Source: Acetomicrobium hydrogeniformans ATCC BAA-1850 (GTDB lineage Bacteria; Synergistota; Synergistia; Synergistales; Acetomicrobiaceae). Taken from it: a DNA stretch of 64,000 bases. The notes under the pieces are model-generated. The model worked only from the letters and a program-made list of their open reading frames with translations. It ran no database searches and was not told the origin of the DNA. This document shows positions 34,535 to 44,425 of the stretch, one piece after another. The DNA lies in assembly GCF_000160455.2 (NCBI RefSeq), contig NZ_ACJX03000001.1:1126001-1190000 (forward strand). The letters run 5' to 3'. How positions within the stretch are numbered: position 1 is the stretch's first letter; every line of letters begins with the position of its first letter. Both the position numbers and the translations under genes were made by a program.

Positions 34535-35415
34535 GGTCTTTCGAAGAGATACTGAAACTTTGTGAAGTCGACCTTGAATTCCACGAAGCCGTAGTGGAAC
34601 TGGAAAGTCGTGAAAGCGGAAAGAGCGAGGATCTCATATACACAAATATGTCGTACATGCTCGATGCTATGGAACAATCGGTAAATTCAGCGATAAATGC
34701 GAATTTCAAAGGACGTATGATGGAAGATGAAGCACAAAGGTTTGAGCGGTACATTGCTCAAAGAGATGTTCCCCTTTCAGGCAAATTCATAGCCAAGGCC
34801 TCTCGCATAGCGCTTTCCGTGTCTCAGTACAACGCGAATATGGGGCGCATAGTGGCCGCTCCTACTGCCGGAAGCTGCGGTATATTGCCCGGCTTGTTAT
34901 TTGCCTATCGGGATTTGTATGGGCCTTCCAGAGATATGCTGGTAAAAGCCTTGATCGTTGCAGGCGGTGTTGGCGAGGTCATTCAGAAGAGAGCCACCCT
35001 GGCGGGAGCGGAGGGCGGCTGTCAGGCCGAGTGCGGCGCTGCTGCAGCCATGGGATCGGCAGCTTTGGTTTATCTTGAGGGAGGAAGTCCTGCGGCCTCG
35101 GCCCATGCTGCAGTTTTGACGATAAAATCCTTGATGGGTTTGGTGTGCGATCCCGTGGCGGGGTTGGTGGAGGTGCCTTGTATAAAAAGAAACGGCACCT
35201 TGGTCTCCCTGGCATCGCTTTGTGCCGACATGGCCTTGGCCGGGATCAGGTCCGTAATCCCTCCCGACGAGGTCATCGATGCAATGCGGAGAGTTGGGAG
35301 GGCCTTGCCGGAAAGCTTAAGGGAGACATCTAAGGGAGGGTTGGCGGCAACGCCGAAGGGCAGGGAATTAGAGAAGAAGATATTCAGTGAAGTTCCGCCC
35401 ATGGCCGAAATTTAA
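34531..35415 (+). CDS. sdaAA: L-serine dehydratase, iron-sulfur-dependent, alpha subunit
   Basis: 294 aa. AAPTAGSCGILPGLLFAY, the EGGCQAECGAAAAMGSAALV region and DPVAGLVEVPCIKRN carry the Cys residues that ligate the 4Fe-4S cluster acting as Lewis acid. ATGA overlap with sdaAB gives translational coupling. Oxygen-sensitive enzyme type typical of anaerobes that ferment serine. Confidence 0.93.
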   Translation: MRSFEEILKLCEVDLEFHEAVVELESRESGKSEDLIYTNMSYMLDAMEQSVNSAINANFKGRMMEDEAQRFERYIAQRDVPLSGKFIAKASRIALSVSQYNANMGRIVAAPTAGSCGILPGLLFAYRDLYGPSRDMLVKALIVAGGVGEVIQKRATLAGAEGGCQAECGAAAAMGSAALVYLEGGSPAASAHAAVLTIKSLMGLVCDPVAGLVEVPCIKRNGTLVSLASLCADMALAGIRSVIPPDEVIDAMRRVGRALPESLRETSKGGLAATPKGRELEKKIFSEVPPMAEI

Positions 35416-35469
35416 AGAAAATTCGATCGAGCCCGGAGATAAAAGAGAAACGGGGGTGTCACTTCAATC

Positions 35470-36252
35470 ATGACGAAGGTTTTTATATGCGGTCGCGGTG
35501 GGAGCGGGAAGAGCACGATAACCGCAATGTTTGCCAAATTTTTGGCCTCGGAAGGGATGCGAGTGTTGGTAATAGATGCCGACGAAAGCAACCGCAGCCT
35601 ATATAGGATGCTTGGGCTCAGTGCTCCCAAGAGCACGTTGATGGACGATCTGGGAGGAAGGGTTGCCGTAAAAAAAGTTGTCTTCGACAACAAAAAGAGT
35701 GGGTTCGACGAGGATGCCAAGATCCACGTTGACGATTTGCCGCGAACTTGCGTTAGCAGGAGGGACGATTATGCCTTTTTGGCCATTGGCAAAATTTGCC
35801 AACCCGACGAGGGATGCGCCTGTCCCATGGGAGCGCTGGAGAAGGGGTTTCTTGCGAGGCTGCATGCTCCCGGATGGTGGATTTTGGTGGACTGCGAGGC
35901 AGGCATAGAACATATCGGGCGCGGCATTTGGCGAAGCGCCGATATTTTCCTTGTAGTTCTTGAGCCCTCCCACGAATCATTGGAAATGGTCAAGTTTATG
36001 AGCGATTTGGCAAAGGAAGTGGATCGCCCGATGGTGGCGGTTGTCAATATGGCCGATGATGATGTAATTGAAGACGTCAAGGCATCGCTTGAGTCCACAG
36101 GGGTAGAAACCGTAGCATTTTTTCCTCGAGACAAAAGGATTGCCGCCTCTAACTTGAAAGGCGATGCGGTTCCTTTGCTTCCGGGATTTGTGCCTTTTCT
36201 GCGATCTTGTTTCGAGGCGATATCGGAAAAGACCAATGCAATTGGATCCTGA
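35470..36252 (+). CDS. CooC-like ATPase (nickel/metal insertion family)
   Basis: 260 aa. The P-loop GRGGSGKST has the deviant Walker A form; a CxC motif (CACPMG, near residue 117) is the metal and dimer site of CooC proteins, which insert nickel into carbon monoxide dehydrogenase. D-C-E-A-G-I-E-H near residue 138 is the switch region. No cooS or acsABCD is in the window. It may serve another metalloenzyme, conceivably the serine dehydratase just upstream, although that is only proximity. Confidence 0.8.
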   Translation: MTKVFICGRGGSGKSTITAMFAKFLASEGMRVLVIDADESNRSLYRMLGLSAPKSTLMDDLGGRVAVKKVVFDNKKSGFDEDAKIHVDDLPRTCVSRRDDYAFLAIGKICQPDEGCACPMGALEKGFLARLHAPGWWILVDCEAGIEHIGRGIWRSADIFLVVLEPSHESLEMVKFMSDLAKEVDRPMVAVVNMADDDVIEDVKASLESTGVETVAFFPRDKRIAASNLKGDAVPLLPGFVPFLRSCFEAISEKTNAIGS

Positions 36253-36355
36253 GGCTGTTGCTTTGCCTTGAAAGTTGGTCCTTAAAAAGTGCAGTATAAT
36301 TATCATCTGTAGCCCATTTGAGGATCGACAAAATTTTGTTCAGGAGGTGTTTGCG

Positions 36356-36886
36356 ATGTCTTTGCGAGAAGATCGCGCTATACAGGTTATCTTGGGCAGA
36401 AGGAGCATAAGGAAGTTTCAAAAGGATAGAAAGGTTGAACCGGAAAAATTGGAGATAATTTTGGAATGCGCACAGGCAGCCCCTACGGCGGGAGGCACGA
36501 GGCCCTGGCATTTCGTCGTCGTGGACGAAAGATCGTTGCTCGATGCATTGGCTGAGGCTCATCCTTACGGAAAGATGCTTCATGAAGCAGGACTTGCCGT
36601 CGTCGTCTGTGGCGATCCCTCCATCAGCGATTTTGCAAAACGGTATTGGGAAGAGGATTGTTCAGCTGCTATGCAAAACATCCTGCTGGCATCGCAGGCA
36701 TTGGGGCTTGGATCGGTGTGGCTTGGCGTCAATAACTCCCCTGGTCGTCCAGAAGCTATAAGGAAGGTTTTGGGGATACCTCAACATATCAACGTGTTAG
36801 GTATAGCTGCCATAGGGTATCCTGCAGAAAGCAAGGAACCCCATAGTGGTTACGACAACCAAAGGGTTCATCACAACAAATGGTAA
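36356..36886 (+). CDS. Nitroreductase family flavoprotein
   Basis: About 176 aa. FMN-binding ILGRRSIRKFQ, APTAGGTRPWHFVVV and the GLGSVWLGV region are all present. Substrate unknown; such proteins reduce nitro groups, flavins or quinones with NAD(P)H. ATG 36356 with a perfect AGGAGGTG box; upstream in-frame codons lie across a probable -10 TATAAT and are not used. Confidence 0.85.
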   Translation: MSLREDRAIQVILGRRSIRKFQKDRKVEPEKLEIILECAQAAPTAGGTRPWHFVVVDERSLLDALAEAHPYGKMLHEAGLAVVVCGDPSISDFAKRYWEEDCSAAMQNILLASQALGLGSVWLGVNNSPGRPEAIRKVLGIPQHINVLGIAAIGYPAESKEPHSGYDNQRVHHNKW

Positions 36887-36938
36887 AATACCATCCCTCG
36901 AGGTGAAAAAGGTAAAAATATGTTAAAATATGATTCAT

Positions 36939-36975
36939 AAGCGACGGACTTTTAGCTACGCCGTCGCTTCTTTAT
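36939..36975 (+). terminator. Terminator between the nitroreductase gene and gyrA
   Basis: AAGCGACGG (36939-36947) and CCGTCGCTT (36961-36969) form a perfect 9-bp stem, followed by CTTTATT. Confidence 0.6.
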
Positions 36976-37011
36976 TGTTGACAGTCCCATCTTTCCGTTG
37001 GAGGTATCGAA

Positions 37012-39450
37012 ATGGCAGAAAGCAGCAATATAGGTAAAGTGCTTAGATTACCGATAGAAGAAGAAATAAAGCTGAGTTATCTCGATTATGCCATGAGCGT
37101 AATCGTGGGCAGGGCTTTGCCCGATGCGAAGGATGGCCTGAAACCCGTGCAGCGAAGGATACTTTACGCGATGATGGAATTGGGCTTGAGGTCAAACCAA
37201 CCCTACAGAAAATCGGCCAGGATAGTCGGAGAGACCATGGGAAAATATCATCCCCATGGAGACGCGGCCATATACGATGCCATGGTCAGAATGGCCCAAG
37301 ACTTTTCCATGCGCTATCCACTGGTGGACGGACAGGGCAACTTCGGTTCGATAGATGGCGATCCCCCCGCGGCTATGCGTTATACTGAAGCCAGGCTTTC
37401 TCCGCTGGGCGAAGAAATGCTGAGAGACATAAACGAAGACACGGTAGACTGGGGCCCGAACTTCGACGAAACTTTACAGGAACCGCTCGTCTTGCCGTCG
37501 CTTCTTCCAAATCTTTTGGTCAATGGCAGCTCGGGAATTGCCGTAGGCATGGCTACAAACATCCCCCCCCATAATTTATCGGAAGTGGTGGATGCCCTCT
37601 GCCTTTTGATAGACAGAGGAGAGGACGTCGAGCTCGGAGACATAATTGAAGTCATGCCGGGGCCTGATTTTCCGACGGGGGGAACGATAACCGGAAGGGA
37701 AGGCATCATAAACGCTTACAGGACGGGAAGGGGCAAGATCGTCTTGCGCGGAAGAGTCTCCATCGAGCAGATGAAGCGCGGAAAGACGAGCCTTATAGTG
37801 ACAGAGATCCCATATATGGTCAACAAAGTCACGCTGATCGAAATAATAGCAAGGGGCGTACAGGAGGGCCATCTGACCGGGATAGCGGACCTAAGAGATG
37901 AGTCGGACAGAGACGGAATAAGGGTCGTCATAGAACTTCAAAGAGATGCAGATCCCCATCTGGTTTTGAAGCAGCTTTACAGCAGAACGCCTCTTCAAAC
38001 CACCTTTGGCGTCATTAACCTGGCCCTTGTGAATGGGGTGCCGAGGGAGCTCGGATTAATAGAACTTCTCAAAATATTTCTGGATCACAGGAGAGATGTC
38101 GTTCGTCGCAGGACAAATTATCGCCTCAGGAAGGCGGAGGAAAGGGCCCATATAGTGGAGGGACTGGTAAAGGCCCTGGATATGATAGACGAGATTATTG
38201 CTCTTATCAAAAGATCCAAGGATGCTCAGGAAGCAAGGGTAGGGCTCATGGATAATTTTGGCTTCACGGAATTACAGGCACAGGCAATACTCGACATGAG
38301 ATTGCAGCGTCTTACCAACCTGGAACGGAGCAAATTGGAAGAAGAGTTGAGACATCTTCTTAAGGATATAGAGATGTACCACTCTATCCTTGAAAATCCC
38401 AGCGTGTTGGATTCTGTAGTCAAAGAGGAGCTGACGGAGCTCAAGAGACAATACGGCGATGCCAGGAAGACCGAAATTGTAGACGAATTAGTCGAAGTGG
38501 CAGACGACGAACTGATACCTGAGGAGGATATAGTCGTAGTTTTGAGCAAGGACGGTTATTTAAGGCGCGCCTCTTTAGGAGACTATCATCTGCAGGGACG
38601 GGGCGGCAAAGGCATCAAAGGATTAAAACAAAAAGATGATGAAGTGGAGATGTTCGCTGCCACTACAACTCATCATGACATATTCCTTTTCACGAGCAAG
38701 GGGCGTGTCTTCGCCATAAAGGGATATTTGCTCCCCGAACCGAAAAACGGGAAAGGCAAACATGTGAGCTCCTTTTTTACCCTGGAGGAAAATGAGCGCG
38801 TTGTGGCAATAAAAGAGGACACGATGCATGGAGCCAGGTTCGTATTCTTTGCGACCGAGAGGGGAATTGCCAAGAGGCTCGATGTTAGCGAATTGGCCAA
38901 CCTGACCCGTGCCGGCCGGCGGGTCATTACCTTGGACGACGGAGATTTTATAGCCAGGGTACGGTTTACATCCGGCGAAGATGAGCTTTTGTTCGTTTCT
39001 GCCAAGGGTCAGGCACTGAGGACGAGCGAGCAGGAATTTCGTCCAATGGGTCGACAGGCCAGGGGCGTGCGCGCCATACGGCTGTCGGAAAGCGATGTAT
39101 TGGTTGGATGCGAACCCCTGCAGGAAGGAATGGCGATATTGTTTATTAGCGAAAAGGGCGTCGGCAAGCGTACTTCCTTCGACGAATTTCCTCTGCATCA
39201 CCGAGGCGGCTCGGGCGTGAGAGCTATGCGGCTGTCGAGCCGCACGGGATCGCTTGTAGGCGCCTGGAGCGTGACTGAAGATGATGAGGTCATGATAGTT
39301 ACCAGTAAAGGGCGTGTGACGCGGATAGCGGTTAGGAATGTTCCTGTGCTTTCTCGAACGGCGACGGGAAGCATTTTGGTAAGGCTTGACCAAGGCGATA
39401 GCGTGGCAGATATTACGATAGTTCGAGACGATGCCATGGAGGAAGTCTAG
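37012..39450 (+). CDS. gyrA: DNA gyrase subunit A
   Basis: 812 aa. Winged-helix/tower with catalytic Tyr in [11 protein letters not shown] (near residue 123); the quinolone-resistance region [20 protein letters not shown] is visible. The C-terminal beta-pinwheel begins near 500 and has the GyrA-box-like QGRGGKG, plus repeats such as [11 protein letters not shown] and [11 protein letters not shown]. With GyrB it introduces negative supercoils. gyrB is not in the window. ATG with TTGGAGG. Confidence 0.96.
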   Translation: MAESSNIGKVLRLPIEEEIKLSYLDYAMSVIVGRALPDAKDGLKPVQRRILYAMMELGLRSNQPYRKSARIVGETMGKYHPHGDAAIYDAMVRMAQDFSMRYPLVDGQGNFGSIDGDPPAAMRYTEARLSPLGEEMLRDINEDTVDWGPNFDETLQEPLVLPSLLPNLLVNGSSGIAVGMATNIPPHNLSEVVDALCLLIDRGEDVELGDIIEVMPGPDFPTGGTITGREGIINAYRTGRGKIVLRGRVSIEQMKRGKTSLIVTEIPYMVNKVTLIEIIARGVQEGHLTGIADLRDESDRDGIRVVIELQRDADPHLVLKQLYSRTPLQTTFGVINLALVNGVPRELGLIELLKIFLDHRRDVVRRRTNYRLRKAEERAHIVEGLVKALDMIDEIIALIKRSKDAQEARVGLMDNFGFTELQAQAILDMRLQRLTNLERSKLEEELRHLLKDIEMYHSILENPSVLDSVVKEELTELKRQYGDARKTEIVDELVEVADDELIPEEDIVVVLSKDGYLRRASLGDYHLQGRGGKGIKGLKQKDDEVEMFAATTTHHDIFLFTSKGRVFAIKGYLLPEPKNGKGKHVSSFFTLEENERVVAIKEDTMHGARFVFFATERGIAKRLDVSELANLTRAGRRVITLDDGDFIARVRFTSGEDELLFVSAKGQALRTSEQEFRPMGRQARGVRAIRLSESDVLVGCEPLQEGMAILFISEKGVGKRTSFDEFPLHHRGGSGVRAMRLSSRTGSLVGAWSVTEDDEVMIVTSKGRVTRIAVRNVPVLSRTATGSILVRLDQGDSVADITIVRDDAMEEV

Positions 39451-39451
39451 C

Positions 39452-40108
39452 ATGAAGATAGCTCCAGAGGGGATAGTCCCGATCGCAGCAGCTGTTTTTA
39501 TGGCCTGCGGTGCTTGGCTTATATCTCCTGTCTTGGGAGGTATCATGGGGTTGTGTGCGTTATTTTTAGCGTGGTTTTACAGGGAGCCCCATGTCGACGT
39601 TCCGAGTGACCCCCAAGCCTTTGTAAGTCCGGCGGATGGGAAGGTCGTAGAGGTTGAAAGCACTGACATTCCCTTCGTCGGTAATTCTGCCAAGATAGGC
39701 ATATTCATGACGGTGGCCGACGTGCACGTGAATCGCATTCCCTATGAAGGGAAGATATCATTTTTGAAATATCGGAAGGGTAAACATTTGGTGGCCTTTG
39801 CTCCCAAGTCCTCGGAGATCAACGAAAGGTTATATACCGGTCTCGAGACAAAACATGGTAATGTTTTGCTTGTGCAGATTGCAGGCTTGCTGGCAAGGAG
39901 AATAGCGTGTAGAGTGAAGGTAGATCAATTCATGGCCAAGGGACAAGCCTATGGCATGATAAAATTTGGTTCAAAAGTCGATGTTTATCTTCCGCCTTGC
40001 GTAAAGCCAATCGTAAAGATTGGCGATAGGGTCAAGGCCGGAAGCAGCGTTATAGGCATGGTTTTAGAGGATGAAGGGAGTGATATCGTTGAACAGAAAA
40101 GTTCATAG
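39452..40108 (+). CDS. psd: Phosphatidylserine decarboxylase (short, archaeal-type)
   Basis: About 218 aa. An N-terminal membrane segment, then FVSPADGKVVEVE, MTVADVHVNRIPYEGKI and the self-cleavage site in IKFGSKVDVYLP, where the Ser becomes the pyruvoyl group. Decarboxylates phosphatidylserine to phosphatidylethanolamine. Starts one base after the gyrA stop with GGAGG upstream. Next gene makes its substrate. Confidence 0.92.
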   Translation: MKIAPEGIVPIAAAVFMACGAWLISPVLGGIMGLCALFLAWFYREPHVDVPSDPQAFVSPADGKVVEVESTDIPFVGNSAKIGIFMTVADVHVNRIPYEGKISFLKYRKGKHLVAFAPKSSEINERLYTGLETKHGNVLLVQIAGLLARRIACRVKVDQFMAKGQAYGMIKFGSKVDVYLPPCVKPIVKIGDRVKAGSSVIGMVLEDEGSDIVEQKSS

Positions 40109-40832
40109 AAAGAGAATGTTAAAAAAACCCATCTCTCTGCGCAAATTGTTTCCCAACATGATCACGAGCGGAAATATTTTATGTGGCATCATGTCATTGA
40201 TTTTGGTGTTTCATGATCACCTGATGCCGGCCGTCTGGTTGATCCTCATGGCCGCATTTTTCGATTTGATGGACGGAAAGGTGGCAAGGTCGTTGGGAGG
40301 AGACAGCGCGTTTGGGATGGAATTTGACAGCTTGGCCGATGTGGTCAGCTTCGGAGTTGTGCCCGGCCTGATTTTTTATGTCTCATATTTATACCCGTCA
40401 AGCGGTATCCTGGGCGCCCTTGGAACTGCCTTTTTCGTATTGTGCGGGGCACTGCGGTTAGCCAGATTTAATGTGGTACATACAAGCGGAAGCTTTCAGG
40501 GGCTTCCAATCCCTGCTGCGGGTTTGTTTTTGACCTCCTTCGTTATTTCGGGCGTGATCTTGCCCTCCCTCGGGGCTGCAATAATAGCAACGGGGACCGG
40601 GGCCCTGATGATCTCGAACATATCCTACTCAAGCTTGAAGCAGTTGAGCAGGGATAACATAAATGTTTTCAGGCTCCTGTTTTTGCTTAGTTGTTTTATA
40701 AGCCTTTCGATATTGCTGAAGGAAAAGTCTCCTTTGGCTTACATGCTGATATACGTCTGCAGCGGTCCTGTAGGGATCGATTGGGGCAAGTGGCTTTCTT
40801 TGAAGGGAGACGAAGTTACGGACCATCGATAA
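40089..40832 (+). CDS. pssA: CDP-diacylglycerol-serine O-phosphatidyltransferase
   Basis: About 247 aa with six or more membrane segments. The CDP-alcohol phosphotransferase motif DGX2ARX8GX3DX3D is perfect (DGKVAR, then GMEFDSLAD). Joins serine to CDP-diacylglycerol. TTG 40089, eight bases after GGGAG, seems the best start; ATG 40071 is possible. It overlaps the psd end, so synthesis and decarboxylation are coupled. Confidence 0.9.
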   Translation: MNRKVHRKRMLKKPISLRKLFPNMITSGNILCGIMSLILVFHDHLMPAVWLILMAAFFDLMDGKVARSLGGDSAFGMEFDSLADVVSFGVVPGLIFYVSYLYPSSGILGALGTAFFVLCGALRLARFNVVHTSGSFQGLPIPAAGLFLTSFVISGVILPSLGAAIIATGTGALMISNISYSSLKQLSRDNINVFRLLFLLSCFISLSILLKEKSPLAYMLIYVCSGPVGIDWGKWLSLKGDEVTDHR

Positions 40833-40839
40833 ATAAACA

Positions 40840-40876
40840 AATAAGAGGGAGATTCTTTTCTCCCTCTTATTATTTG
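40840..40876. terminator. Bidirectional terminator between pssA and the symporter gene
   Basis: AATAAGAGGGAGA (40840-40852) and TCTCCCTCTTATT (40859-40871) form a perfect 13-bp stem with a six-base loop between two convergent genes. Confidence 0.8.
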
Positions 40877-40882
40877 TTGAGC

Positions 40883-42166
40883 TTAAGACCATTTAGATAT
40901 ATCCAGGTCACCTTCGCTTTTTGCGACGACGCTCGTTCCAACGAGGTCTCCCGTTACGTTAATACAGGTCCTTCCCATGTCAAATATGGCGTCAACGCCT
41001 AATATCATTGCGTAAGCAGCAGCTACGGGCGTTCCGGGTTCTACGGGCAAACCTACGGAATTTAACACCAAAAGCAGCATAATAGCACCTGCACCAGGCA
41101 CTCCGGCTGTGCCTATGGAGGCAAGCAGGGCTGTTACTATTACTATCAACTGATCCGAAAGGGGCAATTGATGACCAACGGCAAAAGCTATAAAGAGAGC
41201 GCAAACTCCCTGATAAATAGACGTACCGTCCATATTGATGGTGGCTCCAAGGGGGAGCGTAAAGGAGTAGGTGCCTTTGGATATGCCCATATTTTCAGCG
41301 CAGGCCATGGATACCGGCAATGTTCCGCTACTGCTTCTCGTTACAAAGGCTGTTATAATGGCTTCCTTTGCGTGAGCCAGAAACTTGCTGAGGCGCAATC
41401 CAAAAAACCGGAGTATTAGCCCGTAAACTACCGCTACGTGGACTACAATAGCTAGATATTCCGCGCCCACTGCCGTCGCTAAGGGTCCTATGACCCTCGG
41501 GCCCTCCTTCGCCAGGACTACAGCTACTAAAGCAAACACGCCAATGGGAGCGTATTCCATTATCCCCCTTACGATCTTGTACATTACCTCTGCAGCTCCG
41601 TTGGCGAAATTATATACGATGTTAGCCGATGTTCTGAGCTCTTCCTTTTCGCTTTCCCGTAACAGGGAAAGGCCTATTCCAAAAAGCAGGGCGAAGAAGA
41701 TTATGGGTAACACATCTCCCTTGGACAAGGCCTCGACGGGATTTGTCGGCACTATATTCAAGAAAGTATTCACCAGGGAAGGTCTTTTCAGTTCAAATCC
41801 TCCCGCTTCCGCGCCCGCCAGCTCTAACCCCAGACCCGGTTTAAACAAGTTTGCAAAGATCAAGCCTATGGCAACGGCAAAGACTGTGGTTATCAAATAA
41901 TAGATGATTATTTTTATTCCTACCCTGCCCAGGCGATAGGGGCTTATGCTCGCCGTTCCGACGATAAGGCTAAAGAGTATTACTGGAACGACTATCATTT
42001 TAAGGAGTCTAATGAATAAATCCCCGAAAGGTTGCACCCAAAGTATCTTGTCCTTAAGAAGCAATCCCGCCGCTACACCGAATATGAGTCCCAGCAATAT
42101 TCGAATGAGCAAATTCGATCCAAAGTACCAACCCATAAAGCCCCTCTTTTTTTCTCCCTCTGACAT
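40883..42166 (-). CDS. Dicarboxylate/amino acid:cation symporter (DAACS family)
   Basis: 427 aa with eight membrane segments and two re-entrant loops. The serine-rich loop TRSSSGTLPVSMACAENMG and the NMDGTSIYQGV motif are typical of GltP/GltT, which take up glutamate or aspartate with Na+ or H+. ATG with GAGGGAGGGTGAT. Monocistronic, between two terminator-like regions. Exact substrate (glutamate, aspartate, C4-dicarboxylate) not decided. Confidence 0.9.
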   Translation of the reverse strand: MSEGEKKRGFMGWYFGSNLLIRILLGLIFGVAAGLLLKDKILWVQPFGDLFIRLLKMIVVPVILFSLIVGTASISPYRLGRVGIKIIIYYLITTVFAVAIGLIFANLFKPGLGLELAGAEAGGFELKRPSLVNTFLNIVPTNPVEALSKGDVLPIIFFALLFGIGLSLLRESEKEELRTSANIVYNFANGAAEVMYKIVRGIMEYAPIGVFALVAVVLAKEGPRVIGPLATAVGAEYLAIVVHVAVVYGLILRFFGLRLSKFLAHAKEAIITAFVTRSSSGTLPVSMACAENMGISKGTYSFTLPLGATINMDGTSIYQGVCALFIAFAVGHQLPLSDQLIVIVTALLASIGTAGVPGAGAIMLLLVLNSVGLPVEPGTPVAAAYAMILGVDAIFDMGRTCINVTGDLVGTSVVAKSEGDLDISKWS

Positions 42167-42354
42167 AAGATCACCCTCCCTCTATTGATGTGGATTTTAT
42201 GGATTGTTTTAATTATACTTCATGTTGCCTGATCTTGCTGTTACATTTCGATAAAAATTTCTTTTTATCGAAAAAATTAGCGGTTATTGATTTAAAATAA
42301 AAACTATTTTAATAATCTATGAATGAGGAACAGTTTGATCGATTTGTCCGGCAC

Positions 42355-43149
42355 TTAGGGATTTAACTTGAAAACGACCGGCACTAGAACCTCTTTTTCT
42401 TCCAAAGATTTAAATATCCACTGTTTGACGGCCTTTAGGGCGCTTTCATCGAGCAAATCAAAACCGCTGGAACGATGTATCCTGGCTTCCTCTACCTTGC
42501 CGTCGGAAGAAAGTCGCACATATACGATGACAGTTCCCTCTTCTCCTCGTCTTCTGGATATAAGAGGATAGATGGGTTTGACGCTTCGAAGGATGTCAAG
42601 TTCGCTGGCTACTGCAATAGGTTGTTGGGGCTTGTCGGAAAAAGTTGAAGGGATTTCGGGTTGGCCTTTAAGGCCTTCTTGAAGTGGCGAAGGTTGAGAA
42701 TTGCTGCCGTCACTTTCCCTTGGGAGGGGCTTTGCCACCTCTGCAGGCGATGCCGTCGAGTCTGTGGCCTTTACGTCGATATCCTCTGGAGCACGTTCCT
42801 TTGCCGGAGCTTTCTTTTCTTGTTCAGCCAAAGGCTTCTTGGACGCAGGTTTCTTTGTTAGGTTTGTAGTCCCTTTGTCTTCCTTTGCTTTGTCTTCCTT
42901 TGCCTTGTAGTCCTTCGTCTCTGAGGGCTTGTCAGGCGAGGATGGTTTTGTTGGACCAGGATCTTTATCCTCTGCAATCCTTGAGGTCTTTTCGGCCTCA
43001 TTCGCATTTGCAAGCCTGATGGCAATGACACTATCCGTCCTTTGTGGGAGAGCTTGAGGCTTTGGGATTTCCAGGTGCCAGAAAAGTGCCAAATGAATCA
43101 AGAAACTTAAGGTCAATGGTCCTATCCATTTCCCGATATTGCCCATCAT
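42355..43149 (-). CDS. tonB: TonB family energy transducer
   Basis: 264 aa. N-terminal membrane anchor (GPLTLSFLIHLALFWHLE), a long Lys/Glu/Pro-rich periplasmic linker with two copies of the five-residue unit AKEDK, and the C-terminal TonB domain (KPIYPLISRRRGEEGTVIVY; LDESALKAVKQWIF). Couples the proton-motive force from ExbB/ExbD to outer-membrane receptors. Overlaps exbD by four bases. Confidence 0.92.
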   Translation of the reverse strand: MMGNIGKWIGPLTLSFLIHLALFWHLEIPKPQALPQRTDSVIAIRLANANEAEKTSRIAEDKDPGPTKPSSPDKPSETKDYKAKEDKAKEDKGTTNLTKKPASKKPLAEQEKKAPAKERAPEDIDVKATDSTASPAEVAKPLPRESDGSNSQPSPLQEGLKGQPEIPSTFSDKPQQPIAVASELDILRSVKPIYPLISRRRGEEGTVIVYVRLSSDGKVEEARIHRSSGFDLLDESALKAVKQWIFKSLEEKEVLVPVVFKLNP

Positions 43150-43541
43150 GGGGTCCCCTTGTCGCCTCCTCCCACCGCAAGGGATATTTCGTCGATTCCT
43201 CCTTCTTTGAGGGCGTTCAATACACGGACAATGGCTTCGTAGGGCGTCCTTTTGTCCCCTGCAAGGAGGATCGGTCTGCCTTTGCTTACCACCTCTCTTG
43301 CAAGGCCTACCGCTTTCGGGATTTCTGCCTTTTCGTCGTTGACAAAGATTTCTCCATTTTGATCGACGTTTATAACAAGAGGCGTCTGAGACACTGGCTG
43401 ACCAGTGCCCTCAGGTAGCGATACAGTAATGCTTCCCTGGACGAAGGCTGCCGTCAGGACGAAAAAAATTATCAATTGAAACACCACGTCCACCAAAGGC
43501 GTTAGTTCTATTTCCGGGGAAGATCTCCTTTTCGATCTCAT
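43146..43541 (-). CDS. exbD: ExbD/TolR family biopolymer transport protein
   Basis: 131 aa. ELTPLVDVVFQLIIFFVLTAAF contains the conserved membrane Asp of ExbD/TolR, followed by a periplasmic domain. Works with ExbB as proton channel for TonB. Overlaps both flanking genes by four bases. Confidence 0.92.
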   Translation of the reverse strand: MRSKRRSSPEIELTPLVDVVFQLIIFFVLTAAFVQGSITVSLPEGTGQPVSQTPLVINVDQNGEIFVNDEKAEIPKAVGLAREVVSKGRPILLAGDKRTPYEAIVRVLNALKEGGIDEISLAVGGGDKGTP

Positions 43542-44425
43542 TTAAGCTCTCCCTCCCGGAGGCCCAGCTTCAGGGCTTTTAAAAGAATGTCCGCGCTTTC
43601 AAGCACTCTGGGTCCAGGATGAAGGAGGACCTCGGCTTCCAGGGAGACCACGCCCCCTTCCTTTGCCTTTATCGGAAGGCCTTCTATGGTTTTTATGAAG
43701 TCTTCAACAGTCGTGGACATTCCTATTTTTGATCTGACCAGAAATATAACATCGGGATCGTAGGAAAGAAGCTCCTCCCTGCTTATGGCGGGGAAGGAAT
43801 ATTCTTTGCTTTCGGCAGCATTTTTTATGCCTATAGCTTTCATGATGTCTCCTATGTAGCTCCACCCGCCGGCGACAATAAGAGGATCGTGCCATACGAC
43901 CACCAACATCGATGCCTCTTTTTGCAAGTTATTTGTCGTATGGCGTCTTTTGTCCGTTAATCCCCTTTCGATGTCCTTCCACACTTCTTCAGCCCTATCG
44001 GTCCTCCCTACCTTTTTTGCTATCTCGAAAAATGCCTCTTTTACGTCATCCAGTCTGTGGTGTAGTGTGAGTTCCAGGGTATCTATTCCAAAGCTTTCAA
44101 TGTGTTCCAGCAAATCGTGGTGAAAATTCCTCTCTCCTATGACCAGGTCCGGCTTGAGGTAGAGGATCTTCTCGAGGGAAGGGTCGACGCTGCCTCCGAC
44201 GCTGTTTATGAACGATACCTCCGGGGGATAGGTGTCGTAATCCGTAACCCCTACCACGCGATCGAAATAATCCAGTGCATAAAGCGACTCCGTTATACTG
44301 GGAGAGAGGGAGACTATCCTTTTGTAGCCCTCCTTTGCGTCAGCCTCTGCATGAGGAGTCAATGTCTGTATTGATAAGATACACAGGAAGAACAAAAAAA
44401 ACGAAATTTTTTTGACGTCAATCAT
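43538..44425 (-). CDS. btuF: Cobalamin/iron-complex ABC substrate-binding protein (BtuF-like)
   Basis: 295 aa. A signal peptide (FFLFFLCILSIQTLTPHA) leads to the BtuF core: IVSLSPSITESLYALDYFDRVVGVTDY, LKPDLVIG, and VVWHDPLIVAGGWSYIGD. It sits between exbB and exbD, which links periplasmic capture with the outer-membrane energising system. A matching permease and ATPase are not adjacent; the FecCD-type importer at 12.8-15.7 kb could serve. Overlaps exbB by eight bases. Confidence 0.8.
   Translation of the reverse strand: MIDVKKISFFLFFLCILSIQTLTPHAEADAKEGYKRIVSLSPSITESLYALDYFDRVVGVTDYDTYPPEVSFINSVGGSVDPSLEKILYLKPDLVIGERNFHHDLLEHIESFGIDTLELTLHHRLDDVKEAFFEIAKKVGRTDRAEEVWKDIERGLTDKRRHTTNNLQKEASMLVVVWHDPLIVAGGWSYIGDIMKAIGIKNAAESKEYSFPAISREELLSYDPDVIFLVRSKIGMSTTVEDFIKTIEGLPIKAKEGGVVSLEAEVLLHPGPRVLESADILLKALKLGLREGELK

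Noticed and set aside
38623-39546. Long minus-strand reading frame opposite gyrA
   Set aside because: It lies wholly within the well-supported gyrA/psd genes and shows no domain or ribosome binding site.
42820-42920. Short repeat (AKEDK units) in tonB considered as a tandem repeat locus
   Set aside because: Only two units in a normal low-complexity TonB linker.
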